A DNA stretch of 64,000 bases, taken from assembly GCF_000744105.1 (NCBI RefSeq), contig NZ_JQLH01000001.1:4415001-4479000 (forward strand). The letters are read 5' to 3'. Position 1 is the stretch's first letter. Each line of letters starts with the position of its first letter. The translations under genes were made by a program, and so were the position numbers. Of this stretch, positions 26,116 to 35,112 are shown in pieces. The notes beneath the pieces are model-generated. The model saw only the letters and a program-made list of their open reading frames with translations. It did not search any database and was not told the DNA's origin. Source of the stretch: Maribacter forsetii DSM 18668 (GTDB taxonomy: Bacteria; Bacteroidota; Bacteroidia; Flavobacteriales; Flavobacteriaceae).

Positions 26116-26850
26116 TTAGTTTCTACCCGTTTCGTTAGGATAAAAGGTATAAACCGGCTCACTTTGCCAGTATTCTTTAGTATTGGCGTTAAACACAGTT
26201 AACGGTCCTTTAAAAGCTGCACCCGTATCAATATTCCATACATTGGCGGCATTCTGTGGTGTAGTCTTACCAATACGGGTAACCGGTGTATGGCCAATAT
26301 AAATTTCAGCATAATTCTTTAATCGCTTCGGATAATGGATATGATCATTTTCTAAATCTTTATTCAAAGAAAGTGCCAACTCCCACAAAGTACGATCCCA
26401 GTAAAATGTCTTTTCAAAATATTCATGCTCTATACCTTTCAAATTTGTAAAGCCTGCATGTAAAAACAATCTATTTTCAGCGTCTAGATAATAATTCTCT
26501 AAGCTTTCATAAAATTTAATGTGCCTATCTTTTGTTTCTTTTGAAGCTTTGCCATAAGAATTTGAAGTGGCTTCACCACCATGCATAAACCATGTTGGGT
26601 TATCTGCCTTACCGGTTAACCATTCATAGCAAAGCTCATCATGATTACCTCTTAGGTATATACAATTGTACCTTTCTTTTAGTTGTATAAGATAGTTTAC
26701 AGTTTCAACCGCTTCACTCCATCCATCAATATAATCTCCTAAAAAAATTATCGTATCATCTTCAGTTATAGCTGCTTTCTCAAGTACTTGCTTTAAAGCT
26801 TGTAATCCTGAGTGAATGTCACCTACAACCAGTGTTCTTTTTGTACTCAT
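26116..26850 (-). CDS. Metallophosphoesterase (serine/threonine protein phosphatase-like)
   Basis: A 244-residue calcineurin-like phosphatase with the full metal-site series: G-D-I-H-S-G (D11, H13), F-L-G-D-Y-I-D-G-W, R-G-N-H-D-E, and later G-H-T-P-V-T. The YIDGW and GNHDE motifs fit the PPP-like bacterial protein phosphatases (PrpA/ApaH relatives), so phosphoprotein or diadenosine polyphosphate are the candidate substrates. Its ATG overlaps the TGA of the zinc-ribbon membrane gene (ATGA), so translation is coupled to the SPFH/zinc-ribbon pair. Confidence 0.87.
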   Translation of the reverse strand: MSTKRTLVVGDIHSGLQALKQVLEKAAITEDDTIIFLGDYIDGWSEAVETVNYLIQLKERYNCIYLRGNHDELCYEWLTGKADNPTWFMHGGEATSNSYGKASKETKDRHIKFYESLENYYLDAENRLFLHAGFTNLKGIEHEYFEKTFYWDRTLWELALSLNKDLENDHIHYPKRLKNYAEIYIGHTPVTRIGKTTPQNAANVWNIDTGAAFKGPLTVFNANTKEYWQSEPVYTFYPNETGRN

Positions 26851-27929
26851 TTAGCAAAAATCGCAATTATGGTTATCATGGCAAGGATAAAAATCACTAA
26901 AAAGAAGATTTTCCAGAAGGAGTAAGGTCTGTTTCCACTTAATACTCCTGTTTGCCCATTTATATAAAAATTAAACTCTTTACCATCATATCTATATGAA
27001 CTTAGATAAATGGGAAGTAAGATGTGTTTAAACTTTTCATCTGAAAGTTTTATATCGGCGTTTGCAACTCTTTGAGTATCACCACCAATATCACGCCTAA
27101 TCCAATTATAAGCAATATTCTTGGCTTCTTGAAACGACTTGTGATGCCCTTCTTTTAATGAAACCGTATATTTTTCCGTAACAAAACCAGATAGATATTT
27201 TGAATTAAAAACCACTAAATCTTTCAAATTCCAGAAGGTGACTTTTGCCGGAATCTCTTTTCGTTTCTTTTTTGATGCGCTTATTAAAATATCATCTACA
27301 AAACCATCTACTCTACCGGATGCATATGTCCACTTTGTTTTTCTAACACGTCTTGTTCTTCTTGCCTTATTACTATTATAGGTCTGTGTTTCGTAATAAT
27401 AATCTCCTCGTTGCCCTTGGTATGATGCAAAAAGATTGGCATCAAACGTCCAATACGGAACATATAATCCATGCAACCCTTCTGGATCAAGCGCTGCTTT
27501 TTTAAGATTATCCGGTGCAAACCAAATTTTATCTACCCAAGCTTTAAATATTGCCTGTGCTTTATTGGTATCTAATTGAAATGGAACTAGAGCGCCGGGT
27601 AATATCCAACCTTCTTTCTCAACATCTTCCCGTATTAAAGGTTCACTACAATACACACAGTTGAGCGATTTATAGTTTTCTTCTACATGCTGGTTGGCAC
27701 CGCAATTTTTACAATGCAACAATTCTATAGTTTCGGTATAGGCATTTTCACCTACGATTTTTAAGTAGTGTTCTAGCTCTAACTCTTCAAAACTAGTTTT
27801 AGATGCCTCAATAAACTCTTCATACCCACAGTACTCACATGTCAATTGATGCGAGCCTGGCTTAAACTTTAACTCGGCACCACAATTGGCACATGCTTTT
27901 TTATATTCCGATTGTTGAATATCATCCAT
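26847..27929 (-). CDS. Zinc-ribbon membrane protein, YdjG-like
   Basis: A 360-residue protein with four CxxC pairs at C13/C16, C31/C34, C73/C76 and C91/C94, forming two zinc ribbons. A long middle domain follows (G-L-Y-V-P-Y-W-T-F-D-A, then W-T-Y-A-S-G-R-V-D), and then a C-terminal membrane helix (residues 340-358). Such proteins are often mislabelled as primosomal helicase because of the ribbons. The layout matches B. subtilis YdjG, which with YdjH and the SPFH protein YdjI forms a membrane-stress complex with PspA. Here it sits between an SPFH gene (38 bases upstream) and a phosphatase (four-base overlap). The match is inferred from architecture. Confidence 0.72.
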   Translation of the reverse strand: MDDIQQSEYKKACANCGAELKFKPGSHQLTCEYCGYEEFIEASKTSFEELELEHYLKIVGENAYTETIELLHCKNCGANQHVEENYKSLNCVYCSEPLIREDVEKEGWILPGALVPFQLDTNKAQAIFKAWVDKIWFAPDNLKKAALDPEGLHGLYVPYWTFDANLFASYQGQRGDYYYETQTYNSNKARRTRRVRKTKWTYASGRVDGFVDDILISASKKKRKEIPAKVTFWNLKDLVVFNSKYLSGFVTEKYTVSLKEGHHKSFQEAKNIAYNWIRRDIGGDTQRVANADIKLSDEKFKHILLPIYLSSYRYDGKEFNFYINGQTGVLSGNRPYSFWKIFFLVIFILAMITIIAIFAK

Positions 27930-27967
27930 AGAAAGTATCCCTTATCTTAAAAAGGTATTGCTTAAAA

Positions 27968-29104
27968 TTATGCTGTTGGTAATGGTGGTGGCGTATTACC
28001 ACCCAAGAAAGATTTTAATTCCTCTACCTCTTTTAATGCAGTCCAATTGGGCATACCTTGTTTCCAGATCAACGAATCTCTATTAATTGTTCTACTCGCA
28101 AATAATTCTTTGAGCTTATCAAAACCAACAGGACCTAATTGTTGACCGCTTACCGCATAGAAATAGGTTACTTGTGCCGGCATTGGTGGCGGCGCTTGTG
28201 GCTGTTGTGCTGTTTGCCCTCCTAGCGGTTGCGCCGCAGGTTGCTCCATTAAGCCTCCCATTTGTTGAGCCAATACAAAACCCATACCCATGCCCATACC
28301 GGCACCAGCTGTTCCGCCTTCATTTTTGGCCGCTAACTCCATTGCTTTGGCTGCTTTGAACTGCGCCAACTTGCCCATGTCCAATTTATCCAATCGGCTG
28401 TATTCGAATATTTCCTTTTTAAGTTCTTCAGGCATCGATACATTTTCGATGTAGAATTTCTCTAACTCTATACCTACCCTATTAAATTCTGGCTGCATTA
28501 CTTCTTGGCAGGTTTCAGATAGTTCGCTTGTGTTCGCCGCATACAACTCAATTGGTAAATTAGCTTCACCTACCGTATCTGTAAAACGGGTAACTATTAA
28601 GCTTTTTAAATGTTCATTTACCTCATAGCTTGTAAAATTACCATCGGTACCCACTACATCTACTACAAACTTTCCTGGATCATTTACTCTAAAACTATAG
28701 GTACCAAAAGCACGTATTTCCACCAAACCAAATCTATCATCACTTAACATGAACGGATTTTTTGTACCCCATTTTTCATCTGTAAACAAGCGCGTATTTA
28801 CAAAATACACCTCAGCTTTGAACGGACTATCAAATCCATATTTCCAACCTTTTAAGGTCGTTAAAATAGGCAGGTTCTGCGTATTTAAAGTATATGTGCC
28901 CGGTTTAAAAACATCTGCCAATTGACCTTCATTAATAAAAACTGCAGTCTGCCCTTCTCTAACGATCAATTGCGCATTGTTCTTAATTTCATTTTGGTAA
29001 CGTTCAAAACGATAAACTATAGTGTCGTCAGTATTATCTAGCCATTCTACAATATCAATAAACTCGTGGCTCAGTTTTTTCTTAATTTCATCAAATATGC
29101 TCAT
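27968..29104 (-). CDS. SPFH-domain protein with C-terminal GYF_2 domain, YdjI-like
   Basis: A 378-residue protein. An SPFH/band-7 domain (about residues 25-235) contains R-E-G-Q-T-A-V-F-I-N-E-G-Q and F-Y-I-E-N-V-S-M-P-E-E-L. A Gly/Met-rich linker (A-G-M-G-M-G-M-G-F) and a Pro/Gln stretch follow. The final ~55 residues form a GYF_2 domain, with Y-F-Y-A-V-S-G-Q-Q-L-G-P and W-K-Q-G-M-P-N-W. This fits the YdjI ('virion core protein-like') branch, which organises membrane-associated complexes. There is no membrane helix. It is the first gene of the three-gene operon with the zinc-ribbon protein and the phosphatase. Confidence 0.82.
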   Translation of the reverse strand: MSIFDEIKKKLSHEFIDIVEWLDNTDDTIVYRFERYQNEIKNNAQLIVREGQTAVFINEGQLADVFKPGTYTLNTQNLPILTTLKGWKYGFDSPFKAEVYFVNTRLFTDEKWGTKNPFMLSDDRFGLVEIRAFGTYSFRVNDPGKFVVDVVGTDGNFTSYEVNEHLKSLIVTRFTDTVGEANLPIELYAANTSELSETCQEVMQPEFNRVGIELEKFYIENVSMPEELKKEIFEYSRLDKLDMGKLAQFKAAKAMELAAKNEGGTAGAGMGMGMGFVLAQQMGGLMEQPAAQPLGGQTAQQPQAPPPMPAQVTYFYAVSGQQLGPVGFDKLKELFASRTINRDSLIWKQGMPNWTALKEVEELKSFLGGNTPPPLPTA

Positions 29105-29289
29105 GGTCAGTATATGTTTTAAAATGTGTAATTCAATATATGCAATTCAGCAACAGACCCAAAATACGAAAGGAATTAAATTCATAAAATAATCTGTAAA
29201 CCACCGTAATTTAATATTTACTTCATAATTTTTAGGAAATAGGTGTTATTTCTAATTAACTTAGACTTCCTAATTTTCTTTTTAAACGT

Positions 29290-30234
29290 ATGAAAAAGGT
29301 ATTCTGTATTGGAGAATTACTCATAGATTTTGTTGCCGAAAACCAAGGCAAAGATTTAACGAAAGCAAAAGAATTTTCTAAGAAAGCAGGTGGTGCACCA
29401 GCCAATGTAGCCTGTGCAATTAGCAAGCTTGGCGGCGATAGCTTTTTTGTTGGTGCTGTTGGCGATGACCCATTTGGTACTTTTTTACTACGTATTCTTG
29501 AAGATGAAAAAGTTGATATTTCCTTTGCCCAAAGATGCGATACGTTTACCACTTTAGCCTTTGTTTCTATTGATGCCGATGGTGAGCGCGATTTTGTTTT
29601 TAGCCGAGGCGCAGACAAAGAGCTTACTTACGACTCTTCCTTAAAATCTAATTTTGAAAATAACATTATTCACTTTGGCGCAGCTACCGCTCTTTTAGGC
29701 GGTGCTCTTGAAGAGACCTATAATAGATATCTATTTGACGGATTAACCAAAAATGCGTTCATTAGTTTTGACCCTAACTACAGAGTAGATCTCTGGAAGA
29801 ATAAAGAGGATGTTTTTATACGTAAGTGCCATGCTTTTATAGAGAAATCCCATTTATGTAAATTTAGCCTAGAAGAAGCACAACTACTTTCAGGAAAAGA
29901 TAAGCTTGAAGATGCTTGCCAGTTTTTTCATGAAATGGGCACCCAAGTAATAGTTGTAACCTTAGGAAGCGAAGGAACTTTGCTTAGTACAAAAGATTTC
30001 TACAAAACCATACCAAGCATAAAAGTAACACCAAAAGACACTACCGGTGCCGGTGATGCTTTTATTGGTTGCCTTTTACAACAACTTACGGAACACTCTA
30101 AAATAGAAGATGTTCTGGTAAACGAATATTTACTTTCTAACATGGTTTCAAGGGCAAATAAAGCTGGGGCCATTACAACGGAAAATTTTGGAGCCATACA
30201 ATCGCTACCTACATTACAACAATTAGACTCTTAA
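29290..30234 (+). CDS. PfkB-family carbohydrate kinase, probable fructokinase
   Basis: A 314-residue ribokinase-fold enzyme. It has the N-terminal G-E-L-L-I-D-F, the sugar motif K-A-G-G-A-P-A-N-V-A-C-A, G-D-D-P-F-G, and the catalytic anion hole D-T-T-G-A-G-D-A-F. It would phosphorylate fructose with ATP. The next gene, starting two bases after its stop, encodes a sucrose-active GH13 enzyme that releases fructose, which supports the fructokinase reading. No sugar transporter gene is next to the pair. Confidence 0.88.
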   Translation: MKKVFCIGELLIDFVAENQGKDLTKAKEFSKKAGGAPANVACAISKLGGDSFFVGAVGDDPFGTFLLRILEDEKVDISFAQRCDTFTTLAFVSIDADGERDFVFSRGADKELTYDSSLKSNFENNIIHFGAATALLGGALEETYNRYLFDGLTKNAFISFDPNYRVDLWKNKEDVFIRKCHAFIEKSHLCKFSLEEAQLLSGKDKLEDACQFFHEMGTQVIVVTLGSEGTLLSTKDFYKTIPSIKVTPKDTTGAGDAFIGCLLQQLTEHSKIEDVLVNEYLLSNMVSRANKAGAITTENFGAIQSLPTLQQLDS

Positions 30235-30235
30235 A

Positions 30236-32185
30236 ATGAACCAAGCTGAATTACACCGGTTGTTGGCCTTAAAAAGTCAAAAGAAAAAAGGTGGAATACC
30301 ATTAACGTCTTTATATGAACAAAGATTAGCTACTAATCTTTCACTTATTAAGACGCAGTTTTTTTCATTATATAAAGAGAAAGAGCATAAGGCATTTTTC
30401 TACACCCTTTTAGATACATTAGAAACGCTTTTTAAAGACCGACCTACAGAACTACAAAAACAAGATATTGCACGTTTAAATTCTGGAAATTGGTACCAAA
30501 GTGAGCAAATGGTTGGTATGCAATTGTATGTTGACCGGTTCAACAATGACATTAATGGACTCAAAGAAAAGATACCTTACTTTGAAGATTTAGGTATTAA
30601 TTTTCTTCACTTAATGCCTATAACCATAAGACCTGCTGGCGAAAATGATGGTGGCTATGCAGTGAACAGCTACCATGAAATTGACCCTAAATACGGTACA
30701 AAAAAAGACTTTTTAGCTTTCAGCAAAAAAGCACGTGACAATAATATGTTTTTAATGCTTGATTTTGTTGTTAACCATACCTCAGATGAGTTTGTATGGG
30801 CAAAAAAAGCCAAAGAAGGTAACCAACACTATCAAAATTACTATTACACTTATTCTGACCGCCATATCCCTGACGAGTTTGAAAAGTCCTTACCTGAAAT
30901 ATTTCCACAATCGGCACCGGGCAATTTTACCTACAATCCAGAAATGGAAAAATGGGTTATGACCTGTTTTAATAGTTATCAGTGGGATTTAAATTATAGG
31001 AATCCGGAGGTATTTATAGAAATGCTTGGCAACCTAATGTCTCTTGCCAATTTAGGGGTAGATGTAATCCGTTTTGATGCGCTTGCTTTTCTCTGGAAAA
31101 AATTAGGGACATCATCACAAAACCTACCAGAAGCACATACTTTAATTTCACTATTTAAAATGTGCCTACAGGTAATTGCACCAGGTGTTATTCTTTTGGC
31201 CGAAGCTATTGTTGCTCCTAGAAATATTATAAAATATTTTGGTGAAGACACCATGGAAGGTAACGAATGCGAAGTAGCTTATAATGCTTCTTTAATGGCT
31301 TTATTATGGAATTCAATTGCAACCAAAAAAGCTTCTTTACTAGTGAAAAGTGTGAGCGAGATCCCAGTAAAACCCAATGATGCTACTTGGATCAATTACA
31401 TTCGCTGCCATGATGATATTGGTCTTGGATATGAAGATGATATTGTACGTGCTACGGGTTATGATCCAAGCGCTCACAAAGAATTTATTTTAAACTATTA
31501 CTGCGGCAAGTTAGAATGGTCTCCTGCCAAGGGTTTGATGTTTATGTACAATCCCAAAAACGGTGATGGTAGAATTACGGGTAGTGCCGCTTCTCTACTA
31601 GGACTAGAAACCGCCCTAGAACAAAACAATAAAAATATTATCGACTATGCCATCACTAAAATATTAATGATGCACGGTATTATTTTAACCTACGGAGGTA
31701 TACCTATGATATATGCCGGAGATGAGATCGCTACCTTAAATGACTATTCTTATGAGCAAAATGAAGATCATGTAAATGACAATCGTTGGGTAAATAGACC
31801 AATGCAGAATTGGAGTGTTGCCTCTACATTGAAAAGCAAAAAAGACAGTCCGCCTACCATAATATACAACGGGATTAAGAATATGATTCGCCTACGAAAA
31901 GAGCAGACCGTATTTGCTGACACAAATAATCTTAAGGTTCATGGTTGCCCTAACCAGCATGTATTTGTCTTTCAAAGAACCCATGAAAATGAAAATATTT
32001 GGGTGTTGTCCAATTTTAACGAGGTTACAGAAACTTTAAATATAGGCTGGCTGCTTTCTATTGGTATTCATGCCGGTAAAAATTCTATTGATTTACTTAC
32101 CGGAAAATCATTTGAACTTATTCATAACGAATTGCCTCTAAAACCCTACGAACAACTTTGGATTAAGAATATTTCACCTTCCTAA
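30236..32185 (+). CDS. GH13 enzyme, amylosucrase/sucrose hydrolase type
   Basis: A 649-residue alpha-amylase-family enzyme without signal peptide, of amylosucrase length and with the long helical N-terminal domain of that group (residues 1-~90). The GH13 catalytic residues are present: nucleophile D281 in V-I-R-F-D-A-L-A-F, acid/base E323 in L-L-A-E-A-I, and H392-D393 in I-R-C-H-D-D-I-G. H-L-M-P-I and D-F-V-V-N-H-T-S are the other conserved regions. It would split sucrose to fructose plus either glucan or glucose; which of the two cannot be told by eye. The linked fructokinase gene supports sucrose use. Confidence 0.88.
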   Translation: MNQAELHRLLALKSQKKKGGIPLTSLYEQRLATNLSLIKTQFFSLYKEKEHKAFFYTLLDTLETLFKDRPTELQKQDIARLNSGNWYQSEQMVGMQLYVDRFNNDINGLKEKIPYFEDLGINFLHLMPITIRPAGENDGGYAVNSYHEIDPKYGTKKDFLAFSKKARDNNMFLMLDFVVNHTSDEFVWAKKAKEGNQHYQNYYYTYSDRHIPDEFEKSLPEIFPQSAPGNFTYNPEMEKWVMTCFNSYQWDLNYRNPEVFIEMLGNLMSLANLGVDVIRFDALAFLWKKLGTSSQNLPEAHTLISLFKMCLQVIAPGVILLAEAIVAPRNIIKYFGEDTMEGNECEVAYNASLMALLWNSIATKKASLLVKSVSEIPVKPNDATWINYIRCHDDIGLGYEDDIVRATGYDPSAHKEFILNYYCGKLEWSPAKGLMFMYNPKNGDGRITGSAASLLGLETALEQNNKNIIDYAITKILMMHGIILTYGGIPMIYAGDEIATLNDYSYEQNEDHVNDNRWVNRPMQNWSVASTLKSKKDSPPTIIYNGIKNMIRLRKEQTVFADTNNLKVHGCPNQHVFVFQRTHENENIWVLSNFNEVTETLNIGWLLSIGIHAGKNSIDLLTGKSFELIHNELPLKPYEQLWIKNISPS

Positions 32186-33299
32186 GCACACGAAGCGCTT
32201 CTTTTAGCGAAGCATTTATTCTTGGGTATTTAGGCTTTAAAATCTGCCTAGCTTTTTCCATGCGTTCTTTTGCCTCTTCAAATCCGTTAAGAAAGCATAT
32301 TAAATATGAATCTGCCAGGTATTTCAATTGCTTTACTTCTGCAATTGTTAATTCGGTATTTTTCTTTGCTTTTGCTACCAAAGCATTATTACACTTATAA
32401 ATCTTTTTCAGCTCATCCTCGTCATGTATTGGAGGATTAAAAAGTAAATCGCTCGTAATTTGATAGGTGCCGTTTTCACTGAAATTTATAACTACTTTTT
32501 CTAATGGATAATATTTTTGTTTCGAAGCCAAACCAAGCTGTACATATTCAATAGTTGTAAATGAATCATTGTCATATGTAATGGTAACCTCATCTAAATT
32601 AGAGTAGAATAATTTTACCTGCTCATTTATTAATTCAATATCTACCCTATAGAAATATGTTTCTCCGTTCACTACTTTTTTATTGCCGGCCCAACACACT
32701 ACAAATTGCTCTTTAAAAACCTTATAGTCACTTTCTAAATCTTTATGGCGGTGGTTTATAAAATCTATGACTCCATCTAAAGTAAGCTCAATATTGTTTT
32801 TTGCATGCTGTTCGATAGTGGCAACCGCCTCAGCGTTAGTATTTTTTAACTCAATATCAAACACTTTTGGTAAACTTATACTACCCTCCCTAAAAAAAAC
32901 GGAACCTCCATAATATTTCCAGATGTTCTTTCTCAGCGAGCAAATTTTTCCAATAGATTTTATGGTCACCAAACCCACAACTTTACCCTCTGGTAAATGC
33001 GGAAATGGTATATTCTCGTATGAAATCAATGGGGGATTATCTAAATAGGCATTTACCAAATTTTGAATCTTACTATCATCAAAAAAGTCTACACCTACTA
33101 TTTTATTATCCTCATCTTCAACGCCAATTACTATGAAAGAATTATTGGCAGGATTACTATTTGCCAAGGCACAAACATGCTTTAAAAATTTACCCTTACC
33201 TTCTTTCTCGCCAATAGAAATAAATCGCTTTTTGTCGTAAAAACTGTTCTCGTCATTATGAGCGAGCAAGTTTTTTACCAATAGGCGTTTATTGATCAT
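32163..33299 (-). CDS. AlbA_2 (Schlafen-type) domain protein
   Basis: A 378-residue protein whose N-terminal ~150 residues match the AlbA_2/divergent AAA-4 domain: E-G-K-G-K-F-L-K-H-V-C-A-L-A-N-S, F-I-V-I-G-V-E-D-E-D, and Y-Y-G-G-S-V-F-F-R-E-G-S. The domain is found in Schlafen nucleases and in many bacterial proteins labelled 'ATP-binding' or 'transcriptional regulator'; nucleic-acid binding or cleavage is suspected. The rest is unassigned, with a helical C-terminus (residues 300-378). The stop overlaps the convergent GH13 gene by 23 bases. The ATG lies nine bases from a 140-bp heptanucleotide repeat. Confidence 0.78.
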   Translation of the reverse strand: MINKRLLVKNLLAHNDENSFYDKKRFISIGEKEGKGKFLKHVCALANSNPANNSFIVIGVEDEDNKIVGVDFFDDSKIQNLVNAYLDNPPLISYENIPFPHLPEGKVVGLVTIKSIGKICSLRKNIWKYYGGSVFFREGSISLPKVFDIELKNTNAEAVATIEQHAKNNIELTLDGVIDFINHRHKDLESDYKVFKEQFVVCWAGNKKVVNGETYFYRVDIELINEQVKLFYSNLDEVTITYDNDSFTTIEYVQLGLASKQKYYPLEKVVINFSENGTYQITSDLLFNPPIHDEDELKKIYKCNNALVAKAKKNTELTIAEVKQLKYLADSYLICFLNGFEEAKERMEKARQILKPKYPRINASLKEALRVLRKVKYS

Positions 33300-33308
33300 A
33301 AGTTATAA

Positions 33309-33448
33309 TTTTGGCTTTTGGCTTTTGGCTTTTGGCTTTTGGCTTTTGGCTTTTGGCTTTTGGCTTTTGGCTTTTGGCTTTTGGCTTTTGGCTTTTGGCT
33401 TTTGGCTTTTGGCTTTTGGCTTTTGGCTTTTGGCTTTTGGCTTTTGGC
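33309..33448. repeat. Heptanucleotide tandem repeat, 20 perfect copies
   Basis: The unit TTTTGGC is repeated 20 times without a mismatch (140 bp), with a partial TTT after it. It fills most of the gap between the SDR gene and the AlbA_2 gene, both on the minus strand, and ends nine bases before the AlbA_2 start codon. On the minus strand the unit reads GCCAAAA. A TAA in frame, two codons before the ATG, means that the repeat is not translated with the AlbA_2 gene. A seven-base unit is prone to slippage. Confidence 0.98.
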
Positions 33449-33451
33449 TTT

Positions 33452-33476
33452 AAAAGATTTTATTCTAAAATCTTTT
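33452..33476. terminator. AT-rich hairpin after the SDR gene
   Basis: AAAAGATTTTA (33452-33462), loop TTC, TAAAATCTTTT (33466-33476): an 11-bp perfect stem seven bases beyond the SDR stop on the minus strand, ending in T residues. It probably ends the aldo/keto reductase-SDR transcript, which would leave the repeat and the AlbA_2 gene in a separate unit. Confidence 0.6.
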
Positions 33477-33483
33477 CATGACA

Positions 33484-34236
33484 TCACTTTTTATCTACAA
33501 TAGTTGAAGATGCTTGTGCTGTTGGCATTACTACCAAATCCGCAATATTTACATGATATGGCCTTGTGACTACAAAATGAATGATGTCTGCTATATCTTC
33601 TGGTTTTAAAGGCTGGAATCCCTTGTACACCTTATCCGCCCTATCTTCATCTCCTTTAAAGCGAACATTACTGAACTCTGTCTCTACCAATCCCGGATTT
33701 ACTGCCCCAACACGCACTCCCGTGCCGTTTAAATCTATACGCATTCCTTGATTAATAGCATCTACCGCATGTTTACTTGCACAATACACATTGCCTTTAG
33801 GGTAAACTTCTTTGCCTGCCGTAGAGCCAATGTTGATAATATGACCGGATTTACGCGCTACCATTTGTGGAATTACCGCTTTAGATACATACAGCAAGCC
33901 TTTAACATTAATATCTAACATGGCATCCCAATCATCTATGTTTCCCTCTTGAATGGTATCCATTCCATGGGCATTACCCGCATTGTTTATTAGAATATCT
34001 ATCTCTGTAAATTCTTTTGGCAACGAATCAACAGCTTCTTTAACCGAAGCCTTGTTTCTAATATCAAAATTCAGGGTATGTACTTGTACATGTTTATCAA
34101 GTACTTCTTTAAGGGCATCTAGCCGATCTTGACGTCTACCACACAATACCAAATCTATACCGTTTTGGGCAAAATGAATCGCGGTGGATTTTCCAATTCC
34201 GCTTGTAGCTCCTGTAATAAATGCTGTTTTTGTCAT
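33484..34236 (-). CDS. SDR-family NADP-dependent oxidoreductase, YdfG-like
   Basis: A 250-residue short-chain dehydrogenase with the cofactor loop T-G-A-T-S-G-I-G (residues 8-15), N-N-A-G-N-A-H, the catalytic Ser in I-N-I-G-S-T-A-G and the Y-C-A-S-K motif. The arginine in C-G-R-R-Q-D-R favours NADP. The sequence looks like the YdfG branch, which oxidises serine and 3-hydroxy acids, but the substrate is not certain. It starts 12 bases after the aldo/keto reductase stop, so the two are cotranscribed. Confidence 0.9.
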   Translation of the reverse strand: MTKTAFITGATSGIGKSTAIHFAQNGIDLVLCGRRQDRLDALKEVLDKHVQVHTLNFDIRNKASVKEAVDSLPKEFTEIDILINNAGNAHGMDTIQEGNIDDWDAMLDINVKGLLYVSKAVIPQMVARKSGHIINIGSTAGKEVYPKGNVYCASKHAVDAINQGMRIDLNGTGVRVGAVNPGLVETEFSNVRFKGDEDRADKVYKGFQPLKPEDIADIIHFVVTRPYHVNIADLVVMPTAQASSTIVDKK

Positions 34237-34248
34237 TTTTAATTATAA

Positions 34249-35112
34249 TTATGCAACTTCATGGCCTTCATTGGCTTCTAGCAAGATAAACCAATCTTGT
34301 ATATCCATTTCTATTGAAACAGCTTCCATTGCCATTTTCAATCGTTTTGGCGTTGACGTACCTACCACTGGGTGTATTTTAGATGGATGTTTTAAAATCC
34401 AAGCCAGTAAAAGTTGATCTTCTGTGGCATTATATTTTTTAGTAAAATCCGCCAGTACCTTTTTAATCCTTGTATTTGCTTTGGAAGTTTCTTTAAAATA
34501 ATTACCAAGAGGACTCCAGCTCATTGCTAGCCTATCAAACGTAATACAATCATCTAAAGTACCATCATTCATTACTGTGTTAGAAGACAATGAAAACTCT
34601 ACCTGATTTGCTTCTACCTGTATTTCCTTTTCTAAAAGCTGAATTTGAGATGGGCTGAAATTCGACACTCCAAATTGCCTGATCTTTCCATCATTCTTTA
34701 ATTTATCTATAGCTTCCGCAATTTCTGAAGGGTTCATCAAAGGACTAGGCCTGTGTAATAATAGCATATCTAAATGATCTGTCTGTAGCATTTTTAAAGA
34801 ACGCTCTACAGATGATACTATATAATCTTTGCTATAGTCATAATGCTTAACCCTATTTGATCGTTCTTTTACGTGAAACTGAATTCCACATTTACTGATC
34901 AATTGAATATCTTCCCTTTTAATCGCACTTTCTTTTAATGCTTTACCAAAATCTTCTTCGTTGGTATAATCACCATAAATATCCGCATGATCAAAAGTAG
35001 TAATGTTATGATCTATGCAATGATTCATAAGTGATATCATATCTTTGGTAGCAAGTTGTTTGCCCCATTTACCCCAGGTCATAGTACCTGCTATTATTCT
35101 TGAATATTTCAA
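34249..35112 (-). CDS. Aldo/keto reductase
   Basis: A 287-residue TIM-barrel reductase. It has G-T-M-T-W-G-K-W-G near the N-terminus, D-H-A-D-I-Y-G-D-Y with the catalytic Asp/Tyr, I-S-K-C-G-I, L-L-L-H-R-P-S-P, and a cofactor segment H-P-V-V-G-T-S-T-P-K-R-L. It fits the YdhF-like group that reduces small carbonyl compounds with NADPH. It is the first gene of a pair with the SDR. The physiological substrate is unknown. Confidence 0.9.
   Translation of the reverse strand: MKYSRIIAGTMTWGKWGKQLATKDMISLMNHCIDHNITTFDHADIYGDYTNEEDFGKALKESAIKREDIQLISKCGIQFHVKERSNRVKHYDYSKDYIVSSVERSLKMLQTDHLDMLLLHRPSPLMNPSEIAEAIDKLKNDGKIRQFGVSNFSPSQIQLLEKEIQVEANQVEFSLSSNTVMNDGTLDDCITFDRLAMSWSPLGNYFKETSKANTRIKKVLADFTKKYNATEDQLLLAWILKHPSKIHPVVGTSTPKRLKMAMEAVSIEMDIQDWFILLEANEGHEVA

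Noticed and set aside
33309..33448. CRISPR array
   Set aside because: Units are 7 bases and contiguous, with no spacers and no cas genes nearby.
33318..33503. Plus-strand open frame encoding F-G-F-W-L-L-A repeats
   Set aside because: It exists only because a 7-base unit without stops is open in all frames; no start context and no homologue.
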